Below are positions 46,254 through 57,524 of a stretch of 64,000 nt of DNA, piece by piece. The DNA lies in contig NZ_CP051006.1 in assembly GCF_014673495.1 (NCBI RefSeq), forward strand, positions 2,914,001 to 2,978,000. Direction: 5' to 3'. A program made the position numbers and the translations under genes. Source of the stretch: Streptomyces griseofuscus. Lineage in GTDB: Bacteria; Actinomycetota; Actinomycetes; Streptomycetales; Streptomycetaceae. Below the pieces are notes generated by a model. The model was not told the origin of the DNA, ran no database searches, and was given only the letters and a program-made list of their open reading frames with translations. The first letter of the stretch is position 1. Each line of letters begins with the position of its first letter.

Positions 46254-48028
46254 GCGCCGCCGAGACGCTGCTGCCCGTCGCGGACCGCGCGGGCGTACGC
46301 CGGGCGGTGCTGCGCCTGGTGCGGGCCGACCGGCGGGGGTTCGCCGGCACCCTGCTGCTGAACGTGCTCGCCTCGGCGGCCGGGCTCACCGGGCCCTGGC
46401 TGGTCGGCCGGATCGTCGACGAGGTGCGGGCCGGCCGCGGGACCGGCCCGGTGGACCGGCTGGCCCTGTGGATCCTGGTGTGCTCGCTGGCCCAGCTGCT
46501 GCTGGCCCGCTGGGCGCGCCGGGCGGGCAACCGGTTCGGCGAACGGACCCTCGCCCGGGTGCGCGAGGAGTACGTGGACCGCGTGCTCGCGCTGCCCTCC
46601 TCGGTGGTGGAGCGGGCCGGGACCGGCGATCTGACCGCGCGCGGCACCGCGGACGTGGCGACGGTGGGCTCGACCCTGCGGGACGCCGGTCCGGAACTGC
46701 TCATCAGCGGGGTGCAGGCCCTGTTCGTGCTGGGCGCGGTGTTCGCGCTCGATCCGCTGCTCGGCGGGATCGCGCTGCTTACGCTGACCCCGATCTGGCT
46801 GGCGCTGCGCTGGTATCTGCGGCGCGCCCGGGACGCCTATCTCGCCCAGGGCGCGGCGGGCTCCGCCGTCGCGGAGATCGTCGCGGCGACGGCCGAGGGC
46901 GCCCGCACCGTCGAGGCGTTCGGGCTCGCCGAGCGGCGGATCGCCGCGAGCCGGGACACCCTGGAGCATTCCCGCCGTACCCGTTTCCACACCCTGTTCC
47001 TGCGCTCGGTGTTCTTCCCGGCCATCGAGACGACGTACGCCGTCCCGGCGGCCGCCGCGCTGCTGCTCGGTGGCTGGCTGCACGCGCGCGGCGAGGTCGG
47101 GGTGGGCGCGGTGGTGGCGGCGGCGCTGTATCTGCGGCAGTTCGTGGATCCGCTGGACCAGATCCTGATGCGGGTGGAGCAACTCCAGAGCAGCGGCGCC
47201 TCGTTCGCCCGGGTGGAGGGGCTGGCCCGGTCGCGGGACACCGGCCCGGCGGACGGTCGTACGGCCACCGGTGCCGTCCCCGCTCCCGACGCCCGGATCG
47301 AAGTCCGCGCTCTGCACTACGCCTACGACCACGGCGCCGAGGTCCTGCACGGCGTCGACCTCGCCGTCCGCCCCGGTGAACGCCTCGCCCTGGTGGGGCC
47401 GTCCGGCGCCGGCAAGACCACCCTGAGCAGGCTCCTCGCGGGCATCGACCGCCCCGTCACCGGCTCGGTGACCGTCGGCGGGGTGCCCGTCGCGGAGCTG
47501 GCGCCCGAGGTGCTGCGCCGCCAGGTCGTCCTCGTCACCCAGGAGCACCACGTCTTCCTCGGCACCCTGCGCGACAACCTCCGTATCGCCGAACCAGCCG
47601 CCACCGACGCCGAGTTGTGGGCCGCGCTCGCGGCTGTCGGCGCCGATGCCTGGGTGCGTGAGCTGCCCGACGGCCTCGGCACCCGGCTGGGCACCGGCGG
47701 CCACCCGACCGACGGCTCGCGGGCCCAGCAACTCGCCCTGGCCCGGGTCGTGCTGGCCGATCCGCACACCCTGATCCTGGACGAGGCGACCGCCCTCCTC
47801 GACCCGACGACCGCCCGCCACACCGAACGCGCCCTCGCCGCCGTGCTGCGCGGCCGCACCGTCATCGCCGTGGCGCACCGGCTGCACACCGCCCATGACG
47901 CGGACCGCGTGGCGGTGATGGAACACGGCCGGCTGACCGAACTGGGCACCCACGACGAGCTGGTGGCCGCCGGCGGCACCTACGCGGCGCTCTGGCGGAC
48001 CTGGCACGGGGACGCCGTTCAACCGTGA
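46250..48028 (+). CDS. ABC exporter subunit lacking signature motif (degenerate half 2)
   Basis: A 592-residue fused exporter. Membrane helices cover about 25-320. The nucleotide domain has perfect Walker A GPSGAGKTT (383-391), Walker B LILDEATALLD with catalytic Glu, and switch His (VIAVAHRL). The signature LSGGQ is replaced by TDGSR (487-491, PTDGSRAQQLALAR). With the upstream subunit, which has LSGGQ but no Walker A, exactly one complete ATP site can form; the second site lacks both Walker A and signature. The ATG overlaps the upstream stop by 4 bases. The substrate is unknown. Confidence 0.92.
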   Translation: MSAAETLLPVADRAGVRRAVLRLVRADRRGFAGTLLLNVLASAAGLTGPWLVGRIVDEVRAGRGTGPVDRLALWILVCSLAQLLLARWARRAGNRFGERTLARVREEYVDRVLALPSSVVERAGTGDLTARGTADVATVGSTLRDAGPELLISGVQALFVLGAVFALDPLLGGIALLTLTPIWLALRWYLRRARDAYLAQGAAGSAVAEIVAATAEGARTVEAFGLAERRIAASRDTLEHSRRTRFHTLFLRSVFFPAIETTYAVPAAAALLLGGWLHARGEVGVGAVVAAALYLRQFVDPLDQILMRVEQLQSSGASFARVEGLARSRDTGPADGRTATGAVPAPDARIEVRALHYAYDHGAEVLHGVDLAVRPGERLALVGPSGAGKTTLSRLLAGIDRPVTGSVTVGGVPVAELAPEVLRRQVVLVTQEHHVFLGTLRDNLRIAEPAATDAELWAALAAVGADAWVRELPDGLGTRLGTGGHPTDGSRAQQLALARVVLADPHTLILDEATALLDPTTARHTERALAAVLRGRTVIAVAHRLHTAHDADRVAVMEHGRLTELGTHDELVAAGGTYAALWRTWHGDAVQP

Positions 48029-48334
48029 CCGATATCAAGCCACGCACGGCACACCCTCCAGGGGCGAACGGAATATGGCGTTCCCGTGAATCGCGCCCCA
48101 AACCCCATGAAACTCAAGGCAGTTGACGGGAACGACTCGCTCAGCCGCCACTTGTTCACACCACTGCAACATTTCCCCGACCGTCACTTTCCAGCCAACA
48201 TCACTTCAGGGTCATGACATGTACGCGCCCCGGGTGTCACTCTCTCTCCACGCCGCAAGCAGCACAGCAGCTTCACAGCGAACCACCCGGTCAGTAACCC
48301 CACGCTGGCCGGCCTCCCCCACGAAGGAGCTTGC
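48029..48334. other. Promoter-bearing intergenic region before the M4 protease gene
   Basis: About 306 bases, clearly less GC-rich than the flanks, with no credible gene. It includes a GAACG/CGTTC dyad (48066-48083), a TTGACG -35-like hexamer (about 48123) without a matching -10, and a GTCATGACATGTAC stretch (about 48212-48225). The protease promoter and operator are presumably here; none can be fixed with confidence. Confidence 0.45.
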
Positions 48335-49990
48335 GTGAGCCCCCTCTACGCGCGCCACCAGCGCACCACCCTGGCCATCGCCACCGCCGTCGCCGCCGGA
48401 GCCCTCATCTCCGCCGGTCTGGCCACCAGCGCCTCGGCCGCCCAGACCCCGGCCGCCGCCAAGCCGCTGGCCGCGGCGCCGCTCTCGCTCTCCGCCGCCG
48501 CGCACACCTCGCTGGTCAAGCAGGCGCAGGCGGACGCCCCGGAGACCGCGCGGCAGATAGGCCTCGGCGCCAAGGAGAAGCTGGTCGTCAAGGACGTCGT
48601 CAAGGACGTCGACGGCACGGTCCACACCCGCTACGAGCGCACCTACGCGGGCCTGCCGGTCCTCGGTGGCGACCTGGTCGTCCACACCGCGAAGTCCGGC
48701 AAGACCGAGGGCGTCACCAAGGCGAACAAGGCCACCATCAAGGTCGCCTCGCTCACGCCGAAGCTCACCCCGGCCAAGGCCGAGAAGCAGGCCGTGTCCG
48801 CCGCCAAGACCCTCGGCTCCGCCAAGTCCACCGCGGACGGCGCCCGCAAGGTGATCTGGGCCGGCTCCGGCACCCCCGTCCTCGCCTACGAGACGGTCGT
48901 CGGCGGCCTCCAGGACGACGGCACCCCGAACCAGCTGCACGTCATCACCGACGCGGCCACGGGCAAGAAGCTCTTCGAGTACCAGGGCATCGAGAACGCG
49001 ACCGGCACCGGCAAGACCCTGTACTCGGGCTCGGTCAGCCTGACCACCACCCTGTCGGGTTCGACGTACCAGCTCACCGACGCCAGCCGCGGCGGCCACA
49101 GCACCTACAACCTGGCGCACAAGACGTCGGGCAAGGGCACGCTGTTCACCGACGCGGACAACGTCTGGGGCACCGGCGCGGCCTCCAGCTCCACCACGGA
49201 CCAGACGGCCGCCGCGGACGCCGCCTACGGCGCCCAGGAGACCTGGGACTTCTACAAGAGCACGTTCGGGCGCAGCGGCATCAAGAACAACGGTGTCGGC
49301 GCGTACTCCCGCGTGCACTACGGCAGCCAGTACGTGAACGCGTTCTGGGACGACAGCTGCTTCTGCATGACGTACGGCGACGGCTCGGGCAACAACCACC
49401 CGCTCACCGCGCTGGACGTGGCCGGCCACGAGATGAGCCACGGTGTCACCTCCAACACCGCGGGCCTCAACTACAGCGGCGAGTCCGGCGGTCTGAACGA
49501 GGCCACCTCGGACATCTTCGGCACCGGTGTGGAGTTCTTCGCGAACAACGCGTCCGACAAGGGCGACTACCTCATCGGCGAGAAGATCGACATCAACGGC
49601 GACGGCACCCCGCTGCGCTACATGGACAAGCCCAGCAAGGACGGCGGCTCGGCGGACTACTGGTCCTCCTCCGTCGGCAACCTGGACGTGCACTACTCGT
49701 CCGGTGTCGCCAACCACTTCTTCTACCTGCTGTCCGAGGGCAGCGGCGCGAAGACGATCAACGGGGTGTCGTACAACTCCCCGACGTCCAACGGCTCCAC
49801 GGTCACCGGCATCGGCCGGGACAAGGCGCTCCAGATCTGGTACAAGGCGCTGACGACGTACTTCACGTCGACGACCAACTACAAGTCGGCGCGTACGGGC
49901 ACGCTGTCCGCGGCGTCCGCCCTGTACGGCTCCACCAGCGCCGAGTACAAGGCGGTGGCGGCGGCCTGGTCGGCGGTCAACGTCAGCTGA
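48335..49990 (+). CDS. Secreted M4-family (thermolysin-like) metalloprotease
   Basis: A 551-residue preproenzyme. The signal peptide is MSPLYARHQRTTLAIATAVAAGALISAGLATSASAA in short form, followed by an FTP/PepSY propeptide (about 40-210: VKDVDGTVHTRYERTYAGLPVLGGDLVVH). The catalytic domain has zinc ligands H365, H369 (DVAGHEMSHGVTSN) and E389 (GLNEATSD), with E366 as general base, and the spacing matches thermolysin exactly. GTG at 48335 has AAGGAGC upstream. It is an extracellular neutral protease and ends at a strong 14-bp terminator. Confidence 0.95.
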   Translation: MSPLYARHQRTTLAIATAVAAGALISAGLATSASAAQTPAAAKPLAAAPLSLSAAAHTSLVKQAQADAPETARQIGLGAKEKLVVKDVVKDVDGTVHTRYERTYAGLPVLGGDLVVHTAKSGKTEGVTKANKATIKVASLTPKLTPAKAEKQAVSAAKTLGSAKSTADGARKVIWAGSGTPVLAYETVVGGLQDDGTPNQLHVITDAATGKKLFEYQGIENATGTGKTLYSGSVSLTTTLSGSTYQLTDASRGGHSTYNLAHKTSGKGTLFTDADNVWGTGAASSSTTDQTAAADAAYGAQETWDFYKSTFGRSGIKNNGVGAYSRVHYGSQYVNAFWDDSCFCMTYGDGSGNNHPLTALDVAGHEMSHGVTSNTAGLNYSGESGGLNEATSDIFGTGVEFFANNASDKGDYLIGEKIDINGDGTPLRYMDKPSKDGGSADYWSSSVGNLDVHYSSGVANHFFYLLSEGSGAKTINGVSYNSPTSNGSTVTGIGRDKALQIWYKALTTYFTSTTNYKSARTGTLSAASALYGSTSAEYKAVAAAWSAVNVS

Positions 49991-50027
49991 CCCCCGTACG
50001 GCGGTGACGAGGGCAGGGTTGTGAAGA

Positions 50028-50065
50028 GGGCGGCACCCGGAGCGGATCTCCTCCGGGTGCCGCCC
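50028..50065 (+). terminator. Terminator after the M4 protease gene
   Basis: GGGCGGCACCCGGA (50028-50041) and TCCGGGTGCCGCCC (50052-50065) form a perfect 14-bp stem with a 10-base loop. It ends only 14 bases before the next gene's ATG. Confidence 0.85.
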
Positions 50066-50079
50066 TACCCTTGTGCCCC

Positions 50080-50601
50080 ATGTCCTCGGCACCCTTCACG
50101 TACGAACCGGTCGGAGCCACCCGCGACGACCTGACCTTCTGCCCGCCCGGGTTCCGCCCGATGCTGGTGCGTACCCGTCTCGGCGAGGGCCGCAAGGTCT
50201 TCAGCCGGGCCGCCGAGGCGGTCCTCACCTGGGAGATGCACCGCGCGCTCGGCGTGGGCATAGAGGCCACCGCCGACCGCGCCGCCCCCGGTGTGGACGT
50301 CACGGTCACGCTGGCCGGCGTGGTCAAGGCGCCCTGCCGGATCATATGGACCGCCGAGGAACCCCGCCGCGCGGGCTGGGCCTACGGCACCCTGGAGAGC
50401 CACCCCGAGTGCGGCGAGGAGGTCTTCCTCATAGACCGCACCGGCGACGGCACGGTCTGGCTCACCGTCGCCGCCTTCAGCAGACCGGCCAAGTGGTACG
50501 CCAGGGCGGGCGGCCCGGCCACCCGCGGACTCCAGCACGCGTACGCGCGGCGCTGCGGGGCCGTACTGAAGAAGATGTGCGCCGCCTACGACGCGGACTG
50601 A
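50080..50601 (+). CDS. DUF1990-family protein, probably leaderless
   Basis: A 173-residue protein of the DUF1990 family, with FTYEPVGATR near the N-terminus, the GEGRKVFSRAAEAVLTWEMHRALG segment, CRIIWTAEEPRRAGWAYGTLESHPECGEEVF and FSRPAKWYARAGGPATRGLQHAYARR near the end, all typical of the family. Its function is unknown. The ATG at 50080 has no ribosome site. TACCCT (50066-50071) lies 8 bases upstream, fitting a -10 element for leaderless transcription starting at the ATG. It converges on glgP with a 38-bp gap. Confidence 0.85.
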   Translation: MSSAPFTYEPVGATRDDLTFCPPGFRPMLVRTRLGEGRKVFSRAAEAVLTWEMHRALGVGIEATADRAAPGVDVTVTLAGVVKAPCRIIWTAEEPRRAGWAYGTLESHPECGEEVFLIDRTGDGTVWLTVAAFSRPAKWYARAGGPATRGLQHAYARRCGAVLKKMCAAYDAD

Positions 50602-50639
50602 ACCGGCGCCGGCCTCCGGTTTTGCCCGCCTCCCCTCGG

Positions 50640-53258
50640 CTACCGCAGCAGTACCCCCGCCCCCTCCCCGGCGTCCTCCGCCGGCAGGGCCACCACACCC
50701 ACCTCCGCCGCCGAGGCGAGCAGACGGTGGGCGGGGAGGATGCGGACGGTGCAGCCGTAGGGGCCGGTGCGGTCGAAGGAGAGCCGGCCCTCGTAGAGGC
50801 GGTGGCCCTCCAGATCGGGGGTGCCGGCCGGTTTCAGCGGGACGATCGTGGCGTCGGTGATGCGGTCCCGCGCGTCCACCCGCCCGGAGACCGCCTGGAC
50901 CTCGACGTCGTCGGGGGTCAGCGCGCCGAGCCCGACCCGCACCCGCAGCCCGACCGTCGCCCCCAGCTCCGCCGTGGCCGTCGTCTCGGTGGTCTCCACA
51001 TGGTCGACGCTCACCGCGTGCCAGGCGTCCCGCACCCGCGCCTTCCACCCGGCCAGCTCCCCCGCGGTGTCCGGGGTCAGCGCGCGATGGGAGCAGGCGG
51101 CCGGGGCGTAGAGCCGCTCGACGTACTCGCGGACCATGCGCCCCGCCAGCACCTTGGGGCCGAGCAGGGTGAGGGTCTGGCGGACCATCTGGATCCACCG
51201 GTCGGGCAGCCCGCCCCGGCCGCGCTCGTAGAAGCGCGGGGCGATCCGCTGCTCCAGCAGGTCGTACAGGGCGGCCGCCTCGATGTCGTCGCGCCGCTCC
51301 ACGTCCAGCCCGGTGCCGTCCGCGGTCGGGATGGCCCAGCCGAAGTCCGGCCGGAACCACTCGTCCCACCAGCCGTCCAGCACCGAGAGGTTGAGGCAGC
51401 CGTTCAGCGCCGCCTTCATCCCGGAGGTGCCGCACGCCTCCAGCGGACGCAGCGGATTGTTCAGCCAGATGTCGCAGCCGGGATAGAGCCGCTGCGCCAT
51501 CGCCATGCCGTAGTCGGGCAGGAAGACGATCCGGTGCCGCACCCGGGCGTCGTCCGCGAACCGGACCAGTTCCTGCACCAGCCGCTTTCCGCTGTCGTCG
51601 GCCGGATGCGCCTTGCCCGCCACCACGATCTGCACCGGCCGCTCGGGATGCAGCAGCAGCTCCCGCAACCGGCCCTGGTCGCGGAGCATCAGCGTCAGCC
51701 GCTTGTACGACGGCACCCGCCGGGCGAACCCGATGGTGAGGACGTCCGGGTCGAGCACCCCGTCGATCCAGCCCAACTCGGCGTTCCCCGCCCCGCGTTG
51801 CCGCCAGGACGCACCGAGCCGCTCGCGCACCTCCAGCACCAGCTGTTCACGCAGGGTGCGGCGCAGCTCCCAGATCTCCTGGTCCGGGATGTCCGCGACC
51901 GAGTCCCAGCGCTCGGAGCCGCCGACGGCGAGCGCGTCCTCGGCCCGCTGGGTGCCGATCTTCCGGGCGCCGAGCCGCAGCACCTCGGGGGCCACCCAGG
52001 TGGGGGCGTGCACCCCGTTGGTCACGGAGGTGATCGGCACCTCCTCGGTGTCGAATCCCGGCCACAGTCCGGCGAACATCTCCCGGCTGACCTGTCCGTG
52101 CAGCAGCGAGACCCCGTTGGCGCGCTGGGCCAGTCTGAGCCCCATCACGGCCATGTTGAACAGGTTCGGCTCGCCGCCCGGGTACGTCTCCGTGCCGAGC
52201 GCGAGGATCCGGGGTGTCTCGATGCCGGGCAGCTCGGCGTCCGGGCCGAAGTGCCGGGCGATCAGGTCCCGTTCGAAGCGGTCGATACCGGCAGGGACCG
52301 GGGTGTGGGTGGTGAACACCGTGCCGCCGCGCACCGATTCGAGCGCGGCGTCGAAGTCCAGCCCCCGCGCGCACAGTTCGGCGATCCGCTCCAGGCCGAG
52401 GAAGCCCGCGTGCCCCTCGTTGGTGTGGAACACCTCCGGCTCCGGGTGCCCGGTGAGCCGGCAGTACGTGCGCACCGCCCGGACACCTCCTATGCCGAGC
52501 AGCATCTCCTGGAGCAGCCGGTGCTCGCTGCCGCCGCCGTAGAGCCGGTCGGTGACGGAGCGGGCGCCGAGGTCGTTCTCCTCCACGTCCGAGTCGAGCA
52601 GCAGCAGCGGCACCCGGCCGACCTGCGCCAGCCAGATCCGGGCGTGCAGGGCCCGTCCGCCGGGCAGGGCGAGCGAGACGCGCGCGGGCGTCCCGTCGGC
52701 CTCCGCCACCTGGCTGAGGGGCAGCTCGTTGGGGTCGAGCACCGGGTAGTGCTCCTGCTGCCAGCCGTCGCGGGAGAGGGTCTGCCGGAAGTACCCGTGC
52801 CGGTACAGCAGCCCGACGCCGACGAGGGGCACGCCGAGATCGCTGGCGGCCTTCAGATGGTCGCCCGCGAGGATGCCGAGACCCCCGGAGTACTGCGGCA
52901 GGGCGGCCGTGATGCCGAACTCGGGGGAGAAATAAGCCACGGCGCGGGGCAGTCCCTCGGGCTGCGCCTGATACCAGCGGTCACCGGTCAGATAGTCGTC
53001 CAGATCGTCCGCGACCGCGTTCAGGCGGCGCCGGAACCGCCGGTCCCCGGAGAGTTCGGCGAGTCGCGCGGGCCGCACCCGGCCCAGCAGCCGCACCGGG
53101 TCGCACCCGGCGGCGCCCCATGCCTCCGGGTCCACGGACTGGAAGAGATCGCGCGTCTCCGCATGCCATGACCAGCGCAGATTGTGCGCCAGCTCGCTCA
53201 GCGGCCGGAGGGGTTCGGGGAGAACGGGACGGACGGTGAACCGACGGATCGCCTTCAC
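50640..53258 (-). CDS. glgP: Alpha-glucan phosphorylase
   Basis: An 872-residue phosphorylase of the actinobacterial GlgP/MalP branch, releasing glucose-1-phosphate from alpha-1,4-glucans. It shows VAYFSPEFGITAALPQYSGGLGILAGDHLKAASDLGVPL (N-terminal family signature), HTNEGHAGFLGLERI, TTHTPVPAGIDRF and the PLP lysine K615 in EACGTSGMKAALNG. GTG at 53258 follows GAGGTGGCAT. It is divergent from glgE across 322 bp, the usual arrangement of this cluster. Its products feed, or draw on, the same glucan pool that GlgE and GlgB build. Confidence 0.93.
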   Translation of the reverse strand: MKAIRRFTVRPVLPEPLRPLSELAHNLRWSWHAETRDLFQSVDPEAWGAAGCDPVRLLGRVRPARLAELSGDRRFRRRLNAVADDLDDYLTGDRWYQAQPEGLPRAVAYFSPEFGITAALPQYSGGLGILAGDHLKAASDLGVPLVGVGLLYRHGYFRQTLSRDGWQQEHYPVLDPNELPLSQVAEADGTPARVSLALPGGRALHARIWLAQVGRVPLLLLDSDVEENDLGARSVTDRLYGGGSEHRLLQEMLLGIGGVRAVRTYCRLTGHPEPEVFHTNEGHAGFLGLERIAELCARGLDFDAALESVRGGTVFTTHTPVPAGIDRFERDLIARHFGPDAELPGIETPRILALGTETYPGGEPNLFNMAVMGLRLAQRANGVSLLHGQVSREMFAGLWPGFDTEEVPITSVTNGVHAPTWVAPEVLRLGARKIGTQRAEDALAVGGSERWDSVADIPDQEIWELRRTLREQLVLEVRERLGASWRQRGAGNAELGWIDGVLDPDVLTIGFARRVPSYKRLTLMLRDQGRLRELLLHPERPVQIVVAGKAHPADDSGKRLVQELVRFADDARVRHRIVFLPDYGMAMAQRLYPGCDIWLNNPLRPLEACGTSGMKAALNGCLNLSVLDGWWDEWFRPDFGWAIPTADGTGLDVERRDDIEAAALYDLLEQRIAPRFYERGRGGLPDRWIQMVRQTLTLLGPKVLAGRMVREYVERLYAPAACSHRALTPDTAGELAGWKARVRDAWHAVSVDHVETTETTATAELGATVGLRVRVGLGALTPDDVEVQAVSGRVDARDRITDATIVPLKPAGTPDLEGHRLYEGRLSFDRTGPYGCTVRILPAHRLLASAAEVGVVALPAEDAGEGAGVLLR

Positions 53259-53580
53259 ATGCCACCTCGGCGGACGCGTTACGGGGTGAGACGTACGGCG
53301 GTGTACATCTCGTCGTCCCTGTCGACGGTAGTGGTTACCGGAGCGTCGGTGGGGACGTGCCCGCGGGGGTGTCGGGCGTGGGGAGACGAGCTCGGGGCAC
53401 CCGTACAAGTGGGCCGGTCTGATGGGTGGACATACGCGCGAGTAGTTAACAAAGTTCCGGATTGCCCACCCGAAAAGGGTGGGAAGGCTCCACCGGTACC
53501 CACCCCACAGGCAGTACCCGGCACCGCCCGCAGGACCCACCTCCCCTGGTCATCCCACGTTGACGCGGACAGGAGCGGTC
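53259..53580. other. Divergent glgP/glgE control region with alternative hairpins
   Basis: About 322 bases. On the glgE side, CCCACCC (53465-53471) pairs with GGGTGGG (53477-53483) in a 7-bp hairpin with a 5-base loop. The same GGGTGGG could instead pair with CCCACCC at 53499-53505. An AT-rich AGTTAACAAAG stretch (about 53443-53453) may belong to a promoter. No gene is evident. Confidence 0.45.
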
Positions 53581-55736
53581 ATGCCCGCCACGCACCACTC
53601 GTCAGCCGCACCGCACACCCCGTCGGCCGCCGCGCGCGCCGGCTCGTCGTCCCCGCCGGGCGACGCCCCGCCTCCGGGCTGCGCGCCCGCGGCGGCGGCG
53701 AAGAAGACGGCGGCCAGAAAGCGCGCCAAGTCCCCCGCCGGGCCACCGTCCGGGCGGGCCACCGCCGTCGGCCGTATCCCGGTCCTCGATGTACGCCCCG
53801 TGGTCCAGCACGGGCGCCGGCCCGCCAAGGCGGTGACCGGGGAGTCGTTCGAGATCTCGGCCACCGTGTTCCGCGAGGGGCACGACGCGGTGGCGGCCGA
53901 TGTGGTGCTGCGCGATCCCCGGGGCCGGCGGGGCCCCCGGACGCCGATGCGGGAACTCGCCCCGGGCACCGACCGCTGGGGCGCCACCGTCACGGCGGGG
54001 TCGCCCGGCCGCTGGACGTATACGGTCGAGGCGTGGTCCGATCCGCTCACCACCTGGCGGCAGCACGCCGGGATCAAGATTCCGGCCGGTCTGGACACCG
54101 AACTGGTGCTGGAGGAGGGCGCGCGGCTGTACGAACGCGCCGCCGCCGGGGTCCCGAAGACCCACCGGCGCACAGTTCTGGACGCGGTGGCCGCCCTGCG
54201 CAACGAGGACCGCCCGGCCGCCTGGCGGCTCGCGGAGGCGCTACGGCCCCCCGTGCGGGAGGTCCTGGACCGGTACCCGCTGCGGGAGTTGGTCACCGCA
54301 TCCGATCCGCTGCCGTTGCTCGTGGAGCGGGAGCGGGCCCTGTACGGGGCCTGGTACGAGTTCTTCCCGCGCAGCGAGGGGACGGCGGAGAGGCCGCACG
54401 GCACGTTCCGTACGGCGGCGCGGCGGCTGAAGCCGATCGCGCAGATGGGCTTCGACGTCGTCTACCTGCCGCCGATTCACCCGATCGGCAGCACCTTCCG
54501 CAAGGGTCCGAACAACTCCCTCACCGCGGGCCCCGAGGACGTCGGGGTGCCGTGGGCGATCGGCTCTCACGAGGGCGGCCATGACGCGATCCACCCCGAC
54601 CTCGGCACCATCGAGGACTTCGACCACTTCGTGGCCGAGGCGCGGGAGTTGGGCCTTGAGGTCGCCCTGGACTTCGCGCTCCAGTGCTCCCCGGACCACC
54701 CTTGGGTGCAGAAGCATCCGGAGTGGTTCCATCACCGCCCGGACGGGACGATCGCCTACGCCGAGAACCCGCCGAAGAAGTACCAGGACATCTATCCGAT
54801 CGCCTTCGACGCCGACATGGACGGGCTGATCGCGGAGACGGTCCGGGTGCTGCGGCACTGGATGGACCACGGGGTGCGGATCTTCCGCGTCGACAATCCG
54901 CACACCAAGCCGGTGGTGTTCTGGGAGCGGGTCATCGCCGAGATCAACCAGAAGGACCCGGACGTGATCTTCCTGGCGGAGGCCTTCACCCGCCCCGCCA
55001 TGATGCACACGCTCGCGCAGATCGGCTTCCAGCAGTCGTACACCTACTTCACCTGGCGCACCACCAAGCAGGAACTCACCGACTATCTCACCGAGTTGTC
55101 AGGCGATACCGCGGCCTATATGCGGCCCAACCTGTTCCCCAACACCCCGGACATCCTGCACGCCTATCTCCAGCACGGCGGCCGTCCCGCCTTCGAGGTG
55201 CGTGCCGTGCTCGCGGCGACCCTCTCCCCCGCCTGGGGCATCTACAGCGGCTACGAGCTGTGCGAGAACACGCCACTGCGCCCGGGCGGCGAGGAGTACC
55301 GCGACTCCGAGAAGTACCAACTGAGGCGCCGGGACTGGGAGTCGGCCGCGCGAGAGGGTCGTACGATCGCGCCGCTCCTCACCCGTCTCAACGCCGTCAG
55401 AAGGCGCAGCCCCGCCCTGCGGCAACTGCGCGACCTGCACTTCCACCACGCCGACAAGGACGCGGTGATCGCCTACTCCAAGCGTGCGGGATCGAACACG
55501 GTTCTGGTCGTCGCCAACCTCGACCCCCACCACACCCAGGAGGCCACGGTCTCGTTGGACATGCCGCAACTCGGCCTGGACTGGCACGAGTCGGTGCCGG
55601 TCCGCGACGAGCTGACCGGCGAGACCTACCACTGGGGCAGGGCCAACTACGTGCGCCTCGAACCGGGCCGACGCCCCGCGCACGTCCTCACCGTCCTGCG
55701 ACCGTCCAACCCGCAGATCGGAGGGTCACCCACCAT

Positions 55737-55740
<4 letters not shown>
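53581..55740 (+). CDS. glgE: Alpha-1,4-glucan:maltose-1-phosphate maltosyltransferase
   Basis: A 719-residue GH13_3 enzyme that adds maltosyl units from maltose-1-phosphate to glycogen. Catalytic nucleophile D438 ([13 protein letters not shown]) and acid/base E467 ([11 protein letters not shown]) are 29 residues apart, as in characterised Streptomyces GlgE (D394/E423). Further hallmarks are [26 protein letters not shown] and [17 protein letters not shown]. The N-terminus is extended by about 44 residues rich in Ala, Pro, Lys and Ser compared with that enzyme. ATG at 53581 has CAGGAGCGGTC before it. It heads glgE-treS-mak-glgB, with ATGA coupling to treS. Confidence 0.96.
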
Positions 55741-57437
<1,697 letters not shown>

Positions 57438-57524
57438 TACCGCCACGCGGGGCGGCGGAGCGTTTTCGCCGCCCCGCCCCGGGCACCTGACAGTGACACC
57501 CCCGACCAGATCCGGGGAAAGGAC

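Noticed and set aside
48029..48334. TTGACG as a -35 for the M4 protease
   Set aside because: No matching -10 hexamer lies 16-19 bases downstream.
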